This document shows, one piece after another, positions 27,396 to 36,682 of a DNA stretch of 64,000 nt. A program made the position numbers and the translations under genes. Positions within the stretch are counted from its first letter, which is position 1, and every line of letters begins with the position of its first letter. The notes beneath the pieces were generated by a model. The model did no database searches. It saw only the letters and a program-made list of their open reading frames with translations, and was not told the DNA's origin. This DNA is from Candidatus Rifleibacteriota bacterium (GTDB lineage: Bacteria > Muiribacteriota > Ozemobacteria > Ozemobacterales > Ozemobacteraceae), in NCBI GenBank assembly GCA_015232575.1, contig JADFZL010000023.1:1-64000 (forward strand), given 5' to 3'.

Positions 27396-27527
27396 ATACA
27401 GCAAAATCTTAAATAAGGGAGCAAATTTGCGCGTTAACTTTTGGGTGGGCTGTCATCTCGAACGAATGTGAGAGATCCCCTTAAATGCGAGATTTCTCCC
27501 TTCGGTCGAAATGACATAATATTAATG
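27393..27527. repeat. Dispersed inverted-repeat element A, copy 3 (one end missing)
   Basis: It starts with TAAATACAGCAAAATC, which contributes the stop codon of the EF-hand gene. It runs through the GCTGTCATCTCGAACGAATG...CCCTTCGGTCGAAATGAC core in the same orientation as copy 1. The second terminal repeat is not visible. Confidence 0.7.
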
Positions 27528-27626
27528 AAAGCATGTCCGGGGAGAAGGCAAACTTTACTGATTGTTGGGTAGATACGATTTTTTTCTCTGGCTATTAAGG
27601 ACAGTATACTTGTAAGATATAAGCGA

Positions 27627-27657
27627 AAAAGCCCTCTTTTCAATGAAGAGGGCTTTT
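27627..27657 (-). terminator. Terminator of the aconitase gene
   Basis: AAAAGCCCTCTT pairs with AAGAGGGCTTTT across a 7-nt loop, 36 nt after the aconitase stop. A/T tracts on both sides make it usable in either direction. Confidence 0.85.
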
Positions 27658-27692
27658 AAAATGATTTTACTTTTGTTTTATTCCTGGGACAA

Positions 27693-29609
27693 TCAGGCGC
27701 AGGATTTCATCTTTTCGTAAGAAAGCTGACCACCGGCTTTAATGATTTCGATGTCGCGGTCGCTCAGCGGATGAGAAACTTCGTATCCCTGGTTTTTTGT
27801 AATATTTTTTACTGTGACATTTCCCTTCAAATTTGATACATCTATTGAAAGTTGATCGCCGAGTGAAATCTTCGAATAATCATCAGGGTTCTTGAAAGTA
27901 AGCGGAAGTATTCCGAAATTTACAAGATTTGCAAGATGAATTCTGGCAAAACTCTTAACGATTACTGCTTTGACACCAAGATACATCGGGCAGAGTGCAG
28001 CGTGCTCACGTGAGCTTCCCTGACCATAATTTTCGCCGCCGATAATGAAACCGCCGCCTACTTTCTTTGCTCTTGCTGGAAATTCTTTGTCAACGCCTTC
28101 GAACACATGTTTCGCATATTCTGGAACATTTGAGCGAAGCGGCAGATACTTTCCGGCTGGCATAATGTGATCAGTTGTAATGTTGTCGCCAGTAACGATG
28201 AGGGTTTCGCCCTTCAATTCTGATGGCATCGGAGTTCCGAGAGGCAGTGGAGCAATGTTCGGTCCTCTTTTGATTTCTACTTTTGAACCATCAGCATTGG
28301 GATAAATAATCATTGAATCATCAATGCTGAACTTTTCGGGCATCTGAACTTTTGGATATTCTCCAAATTTGCGCGGATCAGTGAATTTACCTGCGATTGC
28401 AGCTACTGCTGCTACTTCAGGGCTTACCAGATAAAGCTTTGCATCAGGGGTTCCTGAACGTTTTTCGAAATTTCTGTTGAAAGTTCTTACAGATACTCCG
28501 GCAGTTGGTGGTGCAAAACCCTGTCCAATGCATGGTCCGCAAGTGCATTCCAGAATTCTTGCACCAGCTTTGACCAGCTTCTGATAGTAACCTTTCTCAG
28601 CGATATTCATCAGAACCTGTCGGGATCCTGGAGAAATTCCGAGTGAAAGATTCGGGCTGACCTGTTTCCCGTCAAGAATGCAAGCCACTCTGGCGATATC
28701 AACAAAGCTTGAATTTGTACAAGATCCGATGGCTACCTGCTGAACTTCAAGTCCTTCGAGTTCTCTGATTGTTTTTACCTGATCTGGCATGTGTGGACAA
28801 GCTGCCATTGGTTCAAGTTTGCTGAGGTCGATATAAAGTTCCCGTTCATAAACTGCGTCGGTATCGGGCTCAAGGCGAATCCAGTCTTTTTCTCTTCCCT
28901 GTGCTTTGAGGAAATTCAATGTTACGTCATCGCTGGGGAATACTGAAGAAGTTGCGCCAAGTTCTGCGCCCATGTTTGTTATGGTTGCTCTTTCCGGTAC
29001 AGTAAGGTTTTTAAGTGCCGGTCCGGAATATTCGTATACGAAACCTACTCCGCCTTTTACTGTGTCACGGCGAAGAACTTCGAGTATGATGTCCTTAGCA
29101 GCGACCCAGGGTGGAAGTTCGCCAGTCAGAACCACTTTTACTACTCCGGGCATTTTCAGCGTATAAGGAGAACCCGCCATTGCCATTGCAACGTCAAGTC
29201 CGCCAGCTCCAATTGCCAGCATTCCAATTCCACCGCCGGTTGGAGTGTGTGAATCTGAACCGAGAAGGGTTTTGCCTGGTTTTCCGAAACGTTCAAGATG
29301 AACCTGATGACAGATTCCATTTCCCGGTCTTGAAAAGACGATACCGTGTTTGGCTGCGATTGTTCTCAGGAATTCATGATCGTCAGGATTTTTGAAGTCT
29401 TCCTGAAGAGTGTTATGATCAACATAACTGACTGAAAGTTCTGTTTTTACTCTTGGAACGCCAAGCGCTTCAAACTGAAGATATGCCATTGTTCCTGTTG
29501 CGTCCTGAGTAAGAGTTTGAGCGATCCGGATACTGATCTGATTCTGAGTTTTCATTTCGCCGGATAAGAGATGACTTTTGATTATCTTTTGAGTCAGATT
29601 AAGACCCAT
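27693..29609 (-). CDS. Aconitate hydratase (about 640-aa type)
   Basis: It isomerises citrate and isocitrate through a [4Fe-4S] cluster in the TCA cycle. The 638 residues include LLGSDSHTPTGGGIGMLAIGAGG, the cluster ligands GSCTNS and CTCGPCIGQG, and the C-terminal swivel domain with GDNITTDHIMPAG and GGENYGQGSSREHAAL. The shorter length relative to the ~890-residue AcnA and the direct joining of the swivel to the C-terminus match the compact aconitase group in Aquifex, Geobacter-like and other deep-branching bacteria. It is monocistronic with its own terminator. The ATG is preceded by AAGGAG (rc of CTCCTT at 29616). Confidence 0.93.
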   Translation of the reverse strand: MGLNLTQKIIKSHLLSGEMKTQNQISIRIAQTLTQDATGTMAYLQFEALGVPRVKTELSVSYVDHNTLQEDFKNPDDHEFLRTIAAKHGIVFSRPGNGICHQVHLERFGKPGKTLLGSDSHTPTGGGIGMLAIGAGGLDVAMAMAGSPYTLKMPGVVKVVLTGELPPWVAAKDIILEVLRRDTVKGGVGFVYEYSGPALKNLTVPERATITNMGAELGATSSVFPSDDVTLNFLKAQGREKDWIRLEPDTDAVYERELYIDLSKLEPMAACPHMPDQVKTIRELEGLEVQQVAIGSCTNSSFVDIARVACILDGKQVSPNLSLGISPGSRQVLMNIAEKGYYQKLVKAGARILECTCGPCIGQGFAPPTAGVSVRTFNRNFEKRSGTPDAKLYLVSPEVAAVAAIAGKFTDPRKFGEYPKVQMPEKFSIDDSMIIYPNADGSKVEIKRGPNIAPLPLGTPMPSELKGETLIVTGDNITTDHIMPAGKYLPLRSNVPEYAKHVFEGVDKEFPARAKKVGGGFIIGGENYGQGSSREHAALCPMYLGVKAVIVKSFARIHLANLVNFGILPLTFKNPDDYSKISLGDQLSIDVSNLKGNVTVKNITKNQGYEVSHPLSDRDIEIIKAGGQLSYEKMKSCA

Positions 29610-29756
29610 GATTAACTCCTTTTGCCTTGTGTTATTTTTTCGGATAATTGAAGTAAAATGGTAAAACTCCGCACTTAAATTTCCGAATGAAGAAAATCTA
29701 ACATAAAATTCTTGAAACGAAAAGGGTTTTTCGCAGATTTTTAAGAATTCCTGGAA

Positions 29757-31799
29757 TTATTGCCTGATTTTTTCGAGAGCTTCTTTCACTGCTTTCAGAA
29801 GCGGTTCTGTGGAAAGTTCGCAATTCATAGCTTTTTCCATCCACAATTTCGGGGTAATGCAGCCGAGCGAACACATTTTTTCCATCTCCTGACCAAGTTT
29901 TTTCCCCTTGAGAAATGAATTGATCTGAAAACATACGATGTGTCCAATTGGGTAATCAGCCAGATACAGAGGGTTTGTAATGGCATGTGAGTAGATGGCA
30001 AGTATTGGAATATCCTTAACTTGAAATACCGGAGCAAAATATTGGTTCCAGACTTCTTTTGCAATTCTCTGAACAGCCTCTTTCAGATCCGCCGGAGATG
30101 CATTCGGGTTTTCATACATCCAGCGCCAGACTTTCATGTCAACCAGTGAGACTCCGTCGATTTCATAAGTAGACCAGAAGTCATCAAGGGCGGTAAGATG
30201 TTCAAAGTTTGGATCATAAGATTTATATCCGAGCATTTCCATGTCACGCGCCTGAAAAACAAACGCAAAACATTCAGTGAAGGCAGTGTTTGGAACACCG
30301 TTCAGAAAATAATTGTCGATTTTGTAGAGTGAAATCACCTGCTCAGAATTGTGTCCTAGTTCGTGCATGGCAACATTGAAACCCTTGTAATTCATGCCTT
30401 CTGAACCAACTTTTGTGCGAAGATGCGATTTGTCGTCACGCATAAGCGCTCCCATTGCATGTCCAGCGCCACGTGCAGGGTCAACAACAACCCTTTCTGC
30501 TATAAAGTTCGCGAGATCCTTTTCGAATCCGAGTTTTTCAAGCAGATTTGGAATATCTTTCTGAAATGCATCCGGTGATGGATATTTGTTTTTTACAATT
30601 TTATCGAGTTCAGCTTCCTGAACTGGTTGAGCGGGCTTGAATCCGTTGTACCAGATGTCGAATGGTTGAAGTTTTCTGCCGAGTCTCTTTTCGATGAGCG
30701 CTCCAACTTTTTTAGCGTGTTCAGAACTGAGAATTGAAACAAGAAGTCTTTCAACTTCCTCTTCAGAAATCTGTCTTTCAAGATTGAACTTGCGTTGGAT
30801 AAAGGTTTTTGCTCTTGGATACAACTCATCAAGAGCCTTTTGTACCTGAAACGATTTTAAATAATGTTCATATCTGGTTAAATTTTCCGGAGAGAATTTA
30901 ATTTCTTCATACTTCTCATTTTTTTTCTCATAAAGGAAATTTGTGTCCGGATTCCAGAAATAGTCATTTTTATTTATTACATTTTTCGGAATTGAACCAT
31001 CAATAATTCGGAGCATTGCACTGAAAATGAGTTGCTGTTTAGTCAGTGAATCAGGATTTTTGTACTGTGCTTTTATTTCATCACGCAGACCCCAATGGGA
31101 AATCAGCTTCAGGTCTTCGGGAAACAGAGTTTTATTCTCTCCAGATAAAAGATGTCCAACAAAAAGATTGTAATCGTTGATATAATCATCAGATTTTACA
31201 GCAGCATCGTTCACTTTCTGCATAAGATCAGCAGTAACCCGGGCTGGGAAAATGTCTGTTAATTTTGCCTCAGCCCAGCGGTTTCTGTCCCATTTTGAGC
31301 CATTTGTCAGTTTGTCGTTGAGATCAGATTGTGGAAAATTCAAAAGGATTGAAAATGCGATCTTTAAATTGAACAGGTCGTCAACAAAATGATCAAACGG
31401 GGAAAACTTTGCAAACAGTTCATCTATTGGCATTTTATCGCCGATTTCAAGATCAAATGGTTCACGCAGAGTTCGTGAAACTTTCAGGAAATTTCCCATT
31501 ACAGCTTCGAAATTCTTTTCAAAGCGTTTGAACAGAGTCTGTCTGGTCGGAGTATCCGGAATAAAATGTTCGAGACAGAATTCGGTAAAATCTTTCTCTG
31601 AGCCATCAGTTGAATTCCAGAAAAAGGCTGCCTGCTCAACTCCAAGTTTTATTTTCTCAAGATTTCCTGAGCCGAACTTCTTTTCAAGCTCTGTAACAGT
31701 GTTCTTTTTTACTTCAGAGTTAATGAAATCTGCCGCCGGACACGAAGTTTCTGAAGAAAAAAGAAATAACGAAAAAAGCGCAAGTAAAACAAGTTTCAT
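29757..31799 (-). CDS. Exported M3-like zinc metallopeptidase
   Basis: 680 residues from the ATG at 31799, which follows AAGGAG. The signal peptide MKLVLLALFSLFLFSSETSCPA contains a possible lipobox Cys (SETSC), so it may be a lipoprotein. The rest is helical. The zinc site is FNVAMHELGHNSEQV near residue 480 (HExxH), and a glutamate ligand is expected in NTAFTECFAFVFQ about 25 residues later. This is a gluzincin arrangement like thimet/M3 oligopeptidases. The C-terminal region (SHAITNPLYLADYPIGH) carries the Tyr/His residues expected to line the substrate site. Probable role: degrading peptides outside the cytoplasm, feeding the POT transporter type of uptake. Exact family assignment needs a profile search. 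Confidence 0.75.
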   Translation of the reverse strand: MKLVLLALFSLFLFSSETSCPAADFINSEVKKNTVTELEKKFGSGNLEKIKLGVEQAAFFWNSTDGSEKDFTEFCLEHFIPDTPTRQTLFKRFEKNFEAVMGNFLKVSRTLREPFDLEIGDKMPIDELFAKFSPFDHFVDDLFNLKIAFSILLNFPQSDLNDKLTNGSKWDRNRWAEAKLTDIFPARVTADLMQKVNDAAVKSDDYINDYNLFVGHLLSGENKTLFPEDLKLISHWGLRDEIKAQYKNPDSLTKQQLIFSAMLRIIDGSIPKNVINKNDYFWNPDTNFLYEKKNEKYEEIKFSPENLTRYEHYLKSFQVQKALDELYPRAKTFIQRKFNLERQISEEEVERLLVSILSSEHAKKVGALIEKRLGRKLQPFDIWYNGFKPAQPVQEAELDKIVKNKYPSPDAFQKDIPNLLEKLGFEKDLANFIAERVVVDPARGAGHAMGALMRDDKSHLRTKVGSEGMNYKGFNVAMHELGHNSEQVISLYKIDNYFLNGVPNTAFTECFAFVFQARDMEMLGYKSYDPNFEHLTALDDFWSTYEIDGVSLVDMKVWRWMYENPNASPADLKEAVQRIAKEVWNQYFAPVFQVKDIPILAIYSHAITNPLYLADYPIGHIVCFQINSFLKGKKLGQEMEKMCSLGCITPKLWMEKAMNCELSTEPLLKAVKEALEKIRQ

Positions 31800-31968
31800 C
31801 ACAATTCTCCTTGATCTGCTATCATTTTGTACCTGCACAATAATTTGAGAGATTCACCAAAGGATAGGGACCCCTTAAGCACTGATTATTGAGAAGTTAC
31901 ATCATTTTAATATGGAAATAAGAATACAGAATTATTTCTTCTGAGTCAATGATTTTGGATAGTACATT

Positions 31969-33651
31969 TCAGTTTACTGATTTCGGAGAAATTGCAAAAT
32001 AGTAAATCTGCATGAATGCGTACAAAATGAAAAAATGATCGAATACCGAATTTATTCTGGTGTGTCCGAAAGTAATCAGATTAATCAGAATTATGTTCAG
32101 AAAAATGCATATAAGTTCTGATGGCAGGCTATTATCAGAAGTCTTTTCATGATCGTTTATGTTTTCAACATTTACTTCAGCTTCAGCTTCAACTTCAAGT
32201 ACATTTTGTTTAGATATGTTACGATTGCGGTTTGTCAAAACATGAGTAAATAAAATCACAGTTGTACAGATAAGAATGATTTCAAATCCTGGGATATTGT
32301 AAATGATTGAAGAAGCTGCCGTTACCATAAGAATTATGTAAATAAAGAGCTTTTGGAATAAGCCTGAGTTTACTATATTAATTTTTAATTGAAAAAGCAT
32401 GAGTTTGAACGAAAATAGTATCATTGCAAGTTTCAGAAAATAAAATGAATCAAAGCCGGATTTCAGTTTATTCAGCATTGCAGGAACAAGATATCCGGGA
32501 TTATTCCTGTAAAATTCAAAAACTTTTTTTAATGCTCCGCCTTCAAGATTTTTCTGATTGTAAAAGCAATCTGGATATTGCCGCCATTCAGGGTGCCAGT
32601 CGCCATTTTCAAGAGTTAACTCATTATTTCCGTCGAGAAGCATATTTTCAGATTGAGTCGAGAGAAAGACGAATCTTCCAAAGTGATTTGAAACGTAAAA
32701 TGAATACAGTACAAGTGGGATAGAGATGCAACAAAACCATACAAGGAGCGAAACTATCATATTTTTAGAGACTGTAGCAATGTTGCTGAGCAGATATAAA
32801 AAAACACGATTTTCTCTCTTTTTTTTCTCTGTGCCTGTGTGTCTCTGCGTGAGATAGATCTTTTCTTCAGCAACGCTGCTACAGTGTCTATTTTTATCGA
32901 GAATTCCGTGCCTTTCCGGAGGGTCTATTTTTCCCTGTTCTTTCTTCCCGGCATCGCCGTAGGAGAGGGCTGGGGTGAGGGAGCGCCAGATAATTACAGG
33001 CAGAAAAAAAAGTGGAAAAAAGATAAATACCCCTTTTGTAAATATGGCAATGCTTAGAATAGATCCGCTTGATATTGCATTTAAGATTGTGGGATGCCTT
33101 CTAAAAAGGAAAGATGAAAGTACAATTGCTGATGCCAGAAAAACAGTGATTGGCTCTGTTAAAATTTCGCCTGCGGTGTGCTGATAAAGCAGAACGAAGA
33201 GAAACGATGAAATAATTCCAGCCATAAAACCGGGTTTTCCCAAGTAAAGCCAGCCAATAAGCTGAAGCAGAGAAGCAGAGATGACAAGAAATAAAAGATT
33301 TGCCAGTTTGGCATAAAATGGACTGATCCCAACAATCTTGTACAATATTCCAAGAAAAATCGGATAACCAGGAACGCGGAAAAAATTTCTGATTCCGCCT
33401 TTCTGACCGAGTTTATGAAAATTCTCACTGAAGTAAGGATCTTGAGGTTTTGAAAATTTATATTTTTCAATCGGGTAAATTTCGCCGAATGTCATGAAGT
33501 GGTTTCCAAGAGCAAAATTCACTGCCATTGAATGGTATTCCCATGTGTCACCGCCAAAATATGCTTCATCTGAGAAAGAATTGATATGAATGCAAAAAGT
33601 CATCGCTGTCAGGATGAAAAAAATAATTGCAGTTTTTATGTATCCAGGCAT
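31969..33651 (-). CDS. GT39/PMT-like membrane glycosyltransferase with repeat-derived insertion
   Basis: 560 residues with about ten membrane helices. It has the N-terminal acidic loop DEAYFGGDTWEYHSMA typical of PMT/ArnT-type enzymes that use polyprenyl-phosphate sugars outside the membrane. RVPGYPIFLGIL and TEPITVFLAS are further family-like parts. Residues about 223-292 are not protein-family sequence: they are translated from two dispersed DNA repeats (32771-32886 and about 32900-32985) inserted without breaking the frame. The insertion lies between two helices. The C-terminal 80 residues include a Glu/Ala/Val run (VEAEAEVNVEN). Whether the enzyme still works is unknown. The ATG is preceded only weakly by a ribosome-binding site. 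Confidence 0.7.
   Translation of the reverse strand: MPGYIKTAIIFFILTAMTFCIHINSFSDEAYFGGDTWEYHSMAVNFALGNHFMTFGEIYPIEKYKFSKPQDPYFSENFHKLGQKGGIRNFFRVPGYPIFLGILYKIVGISPFYAKLANLLFLVISASLLQLIGWLYLGKPGFMAGIISSFLFVLLYQHTAGEILTEPITVFLASAIVLSSFLFRRHPTILNAISSGSILSIAIFTKGVFIFFPLFFLPVIIWRSLTPALSYGDAGKKEQGKIDPPERHGILDKNRHCSSVAEEKIYLTQRHTGTEKKKRENRVFLYLLSNIATVSKNMIVSLLVWFCCISIPLVLYSFYVSNHFGRFVFLSTQSENMLLDGNNELTLENGDWHPEWRQYPDCFYNQKNLEGGALKKVFEFYRNNPGYLVPAMLNKLKSGFDSFYFLKLAMILFSFKLMLFQLKINIVNSGLFQKLFIYIILMVTAASSIIYNIPGFEIILICTTVILFTHVLTNRNRNISKQNVLEVEAEAEVNVENINDHEKTSDNSLPSELICIFLNIILINLITFGHTRINSVFDHFFILYAFMQIYYFAISPKSVN
32771..32886. repeat. Dispersed inverted-repeat element B, copy 2, inside a coding region
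   Basis: ACTGTAGCAATGTTGCTGAG at one end and CAGCAACGCTGCTACAGTG at the other, with the same interior as 742-856 in opposite orientation. It is translated in frame in the glycosyltransferase gene, giving residues such as HCSSVAEEKIYLTQR. Confidence 0.85.
32900..32985. repeat. Second repeat fragment in the same coding region
   Basis: On the coding strand this reads CTCACCCCAGCCCTCTCC and then a GCCGGGAAGAAAGAACAG part, translated SLTPALSYGDAGKKEQGK. The LTPxLS wording is a familiar translation of a common dispersed bacterial repeat. It lies directly next to element B, suggesting repeated use of one tolerated site. Confidence 0.6.
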
Positions 33652-33686
33652 ATTTGAATGTGAATTTTGCTTTCAGAAAAATAAAA

Positions 33687-33719
33687 AATCCAGAGATGGA
33701 ATATTCCGCATCTGGATTT
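33687..33719 (-). terminator. Terminator of the HENAH peptidase gene (duplicated copy 1)
   Basis: AAATCCAGA pairs with TCTGGATTT around a GGAATATTCC core. On the minus strand it is followed by TTTTTATTTTT. A near-identical hairpin is at 35955-35988. Confidence 0.85.
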
Positions 33720-33743
33720 ATCTATCAGTTTATTAAACCTTCA

Positions 33744-35564
33744 TTAGTTTCCGGAGGGGCAAAGTCTTTCCATGTCCTCTGGGAACAGTGTTTTTACTTG
33801 TCTCAAAGTATTTTCACCAGCTTTTTCTTCATTGCTGAGGCTCTTAATCTGCATTTTATTCATCCATGGGGTGAAAACTGCAGGAGTAAGAATTTCGCTA
33901 AGTATTGCGGAGGCGTCACCCTTGAATCCGCCACGATTAACTCTTTCGGTGATTACCTTCTGAGCGTCAGCATCAGTAAGGCCTATGAACATAAGAAGAC
34001 GCTTGCTGATGGTATTGAGATTCAGATTGAAATCCCAGCGATTGGGATCATTTTGTCCTTCAGGAATTCCAAGCTGTTTGCGAGCTTCTTTTCTGGCAAT
34101 CTCAATTTTGGTCAGTTCGCTCTCTTCTTTGGGCTTATCAGAGATCCATACACCGGTAAACCAGACATCTGGTGGTACATTTGCAAACAGATCGCCTGTC
34201 TGTGAAAACTGCTTGAACAGGTTTTCCTTGAAAACATTATAATTCGCTTTGGCTTTTTCAAAATCAGCCTTCTGGACCTTTTTGGTTACCAAACCGGCTT
34301 TCGCCTGATAATAGGCATGGTATAGTTTTGGAGCATCGGAATTTACGGTAGCGTATTTAGTTCCTTCAAGTACAATTCGGGTAATAACCTTTCGGTCTTC
34401 CGGGAACATTTTCAAAAAACTACGGATGAAAGCCTGGTAAGAATGAGGCTGGGTTAAGAACATTACATTCAAACACTTTTCAAGAGGTGCGGAAATAGCT
34501 CTGCTGGTAAGAATATCGTAAAGCTGTCCAGCAATAACGCCTTCTGTGCTCATCATCTGAAGAGGATTTTTCAGGATCCCGGTTTTCTTTCCTTTAACCG
34601 ACGCCCAGATATAATTTTCTCTTCTGATAGGGTCTTGCCGGTCATAGAGGAATTGGGAAATATTGTATTTTTTTCGGTCTTTTTCAGCAAATTGAATGGT
34701 TGTTGGTCCGTAGACTGCTTCAAAAGCTTCAGCCCAACCTTCGATGAAAGCCATCGCCTGATCGGTTATATAGGGCGTATCGTGACCATTATTGGAAATT
34801 CGCTTGATCTTGAAATAAGAGGCACCATACATGTCAAACATGACAGCATGAGCGTTTTCGTGACAGAGGACCAGATCAAGTGTATCGTTGTCGACCGCAT
34901 CTGAAATCGAAAATATTGGTTTTTGTCCTTCTTTTCCAAGATCGGTAACACACAAAACACTTGTTTCAAGTGTTAAAGGTTTATCCTGAGCATCCATTAC
35001 AATTATACCAACCGGCATCATGCATGGACCTGCTCCGGGAGCGCGAATAAATTCCGGAGAGGGCGCTCTATCAAGGACTACCAAAGGCGACTTGACCGAG
35101 AGTGCGAGGAAGCGAAGAATCGCGTCTTTCTTTTCAGCCGACAAATTTGTGTTCTTGGCCATCACTTCCTTGAAAACCTGATATTTTGTCTGACGCCCCA
35201 TTTTCCTCATCTTCAAGGAGTCCTGCATGGGCTTGCTTGCCAAAAGATATGGAATGATTTTCCTGGCAAACAGTCCGTTGGGGTCGCATGGTTTTGCCAC
35301 CGATACCTTCTGGCCATTACCTGTAAGGAGAAAACCCATTTCGTTAGTAACCACTTTCGCGGGAATTCCAAAAACAAAAGTCTCGCCATTTACCGTCACA
35401 GGGAATTCGCTACCCATGGAAACGGTACTTCCGACAAGAAGATCTTTGTCAGCGACCTCTTTTGGATCAGTAACATTTGTCACAGGCGCTCTGGCCAGCA
35501 GATTTCCTGATGAAGCAAGTACAAAGAGCATAATTAGAACAGAAGGCAACAATTTTCTCTTCAT
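33744..35564 (-). CDS. Exported putative zinc metallopeptidase with HENAH motif
   Basis: 606 residues from the ATG at 35564, with AGGAAAGG 8 nt upstream. The signal peptide is MKRKLLPSVLIMLFVLASSGNLLA. Mid-protein LVLCHENAHAVMFDMYG gives an HExxH site. About 45 residues later IEGWAEAFEAVYG offers the glutamate ligand, a gluzincin-like layout. The C-terminal ~120 residues include ISKRLLMFIGLTDADAQKVITERVNRGGF, similar in pattern to helix-hairpin-helix segments of ComEA or type II secretion GspK proteins. No exact family was recognised. It lies between two copies of the same terminator and glycosyltransferase 5' end, which indicates insertion or duplication in this spot. Confidence 0.65.
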   Translation of the reverse strand: MKRKLLPSVLIMLFVLASSGNLLARAPVTNVTDPKEVADKDLLVGSTVSMGSEFPVTVNGETFVFGIPAKVVTNEMGFLLTGNGQKVSVAKPCDPNGLFARKIIPYLLASKPMQDSLKMRKMGRQTKYQVFKEVMAKNTNLSAEKKDAILRFLALSVKSPLVVLDRAPSPEFIRAPGAGPCMMPVGIIVMDAQDKPLTLETSVLCVTDLGKEGQKPIFSISDAVDNDTLDLVLCHENAHAVMFDMYGASYFKIKRISNNGHDTPYITDQAMAFIEGWAEAFEAVYGPTTIQFAEKDRKKYNISQFLYDRQDPIRRENYIWASVKGKKTGILKNPLQMMSTEGVIAGQLYDILTSRAISAPLEKCLNVMFLTQPHSYQAFIRSFLKMFPEDRKVITRIVLEGTKYATVNSDAPKLYHAYYQAKAGLVTKKVQKADFEKAKANYNVFKENLFKQFSQTGDLFANVPPDVWFTGVWISDKPKEESELTKIEIARKEARKQLGIPEGQNDPNRWDFNLNLNTISKRLLMFIGLTDADAQKVITERVNRGGFKGDASAILSEILTPAVFTPWMNKMQIKSLSNEEKAGENTLRQVKTLFPEDMERLCPSGN

Positions 35565-35796
35565 TTTTCGCACCTTTCCTATGATACTTCGTAAAGCCTT
35601 AGTAATTCAGCTCCAGGTACAAGCATGTCCTTATAAAAATTTAATTCAATTTCCTTGCCCTTAAATACTGAAGTTAAAAGATTTTAATTTTATTATATCA
35701 GAATTTTTAAAAATCCGGAATTTCCCAAAACGAAAAAATCACCTCTTCTGAATGATTACAAGAATTTAAATTTCTTAAAGAAGTTGTGTACATTGC

Positions 35797-35925
35797 AATT
35801 CCGCCGAACGTCATGAAGTGGTTTTCAAGTATTCCCATGTGTCAGCGCCAAAATAGGCTTAATCTGAGAAAGAATTTATATAAATGCAAAAAGCAATTGC
35901 AGTTTTTACGTGTTCGGGAATATTT
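35797..35925 (-). pseudogene. Decayed copy of the GT39-like gene's 5' end
   Basis: This stretch matches the start of the 31969-33651 gene (33479-33655): for example GTCATGAAGTGGTTT, TATTCCCATGTGTCA, GCCAAAATA and TCTGAGAAAGAATT recur in order, with small deletions and substitutions. Together with the adjoining spacer and terminator (to 35988), it shows that a segment of about 200-250 bp was duplicated on either side of the HENAH peptidase gene. No usable reading frame remains. Confidence 0.8.
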
Positions 35926-35954
35926 GAATGTTAATTTTGCTTTCAGAAATAAAA

Positions 35955-35988
35955 AAATCCAGAGATGGAATATTCCGCCTCTGGATTT
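35955..35988 (-). terminator. Terminator of the Cys-rich protein gene (duplicated copy 2)
   Basis: AAATCCAGA / TCTGGATTT stem around GGAATATTCC, 32 nt after the stop of the 36020-36682 gene and followed by a T-run on the minus strand. Nearly identical to 33687-33719. Confidence 0.85.
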
Positions 35989-36019
35989 ATCTATGTTAAT
36001 AATGCAATTTGAATCAGAA

Positions 36020-36682
36020 TCAGTTTACCGGAATAAGATTAGAAGGAAGATTTGAACTTGGAATGTTTGTTCCATTGCCCCAGCTGATCGACGGAATGTA
36101 AGGCATTACAACTATCGGTGGAACATAAACCGGGATCGAAATGGTACCATTTCCGTTGTTGTAGTAATAGAAGCCACTGCCATTGCCGTTTCCATTGTTT
36201 CCATTGTTCCCATTATTGCCATTGTTGCCATTCTGTCCGCCGGAAAGATTTACTATCATGCTCTGGATGAAAGTAGCTGTTGCATTTATCATCATGCTTG
36301 AGTTATAGCGGTCAAACATTACAAGATGAAACTTAATTTTTGCTATTCTTGAGTTGATTTCTCTCAGGAGAGGAATGTATTCCGCTGGAACTGAAGTTCT
36401 TGAAAGTGCTGACATTGCGTTGTTGAGATGTCCCATTGCAAGTATATTGTTAAAATATCCACCAATTGAAGCACCGCACATTTGCAGATCGCTTTTTACC
36501 ATGGCAAGAAGTGCAAGAACCGGTCCTGCATCAGCGCCCTGCTGGTATTGAGTTCCATTATTCGTGCATCCACCACAACCGCTGCAACCGCCACAACCTG
36601 CAAAAAGCTGGCTTCCGGTGAATAATGTAAAACATAATACGATACAATAAATAAAAGCCTTTTTTGATCTTATGATATTCAT
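36020..36682 (-). CDS. Exported protein with Cys/Gly cluster and Asn-Gly repeats, unknown function
   Basis: 220 residues. GGGGGAG precedes the ATG. A signal peptide (IYCIVLCFTLFTGSQLFAG) is followed at once by CGGCSGCGGC, four cysteines in CGGC/SGC spacing that could bind metal or form disulfides. A helical middle (about 50-145) precedes a low-complexity GNNGNNGNNGNNG stretch and a Pro/Ile/Val-rich end (ISIPVYVPPIVVMPYIPS). No family recognised. The architecture suggests a surface or envelope structural protein. Confidence 0.7.
   Translation of the reverse strand: MNIIRSKKAFIYCIVLCFTLFTGSQLFAGCGGCSGCGGCTNNGTQYQQGADAGPVLALLAMVKSDLQMCGASIGGYFNNILAMGHLNNAMSALSRTSVPAEYIPLLREINSRIAKIKFHLVMFDRYNSSMMINATATFIQSMIVNLSGGQNGNNGNNGNNGNNGNGNGSGFYYYNNGNGTISIPVYVPPIVVMPYIPSISWGNGTNIPSSNLPSNLIPVN

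Noticed and set aside
31969..33651. The Lys/Arg/Glu-rich segment of the glycosyltransferase considered as a cytoplasmic domain
   Set aside because: The DNA matches dispersed repeats found elsewhere in the window, so it is inserted repeat sequence rather than an evolved domain.
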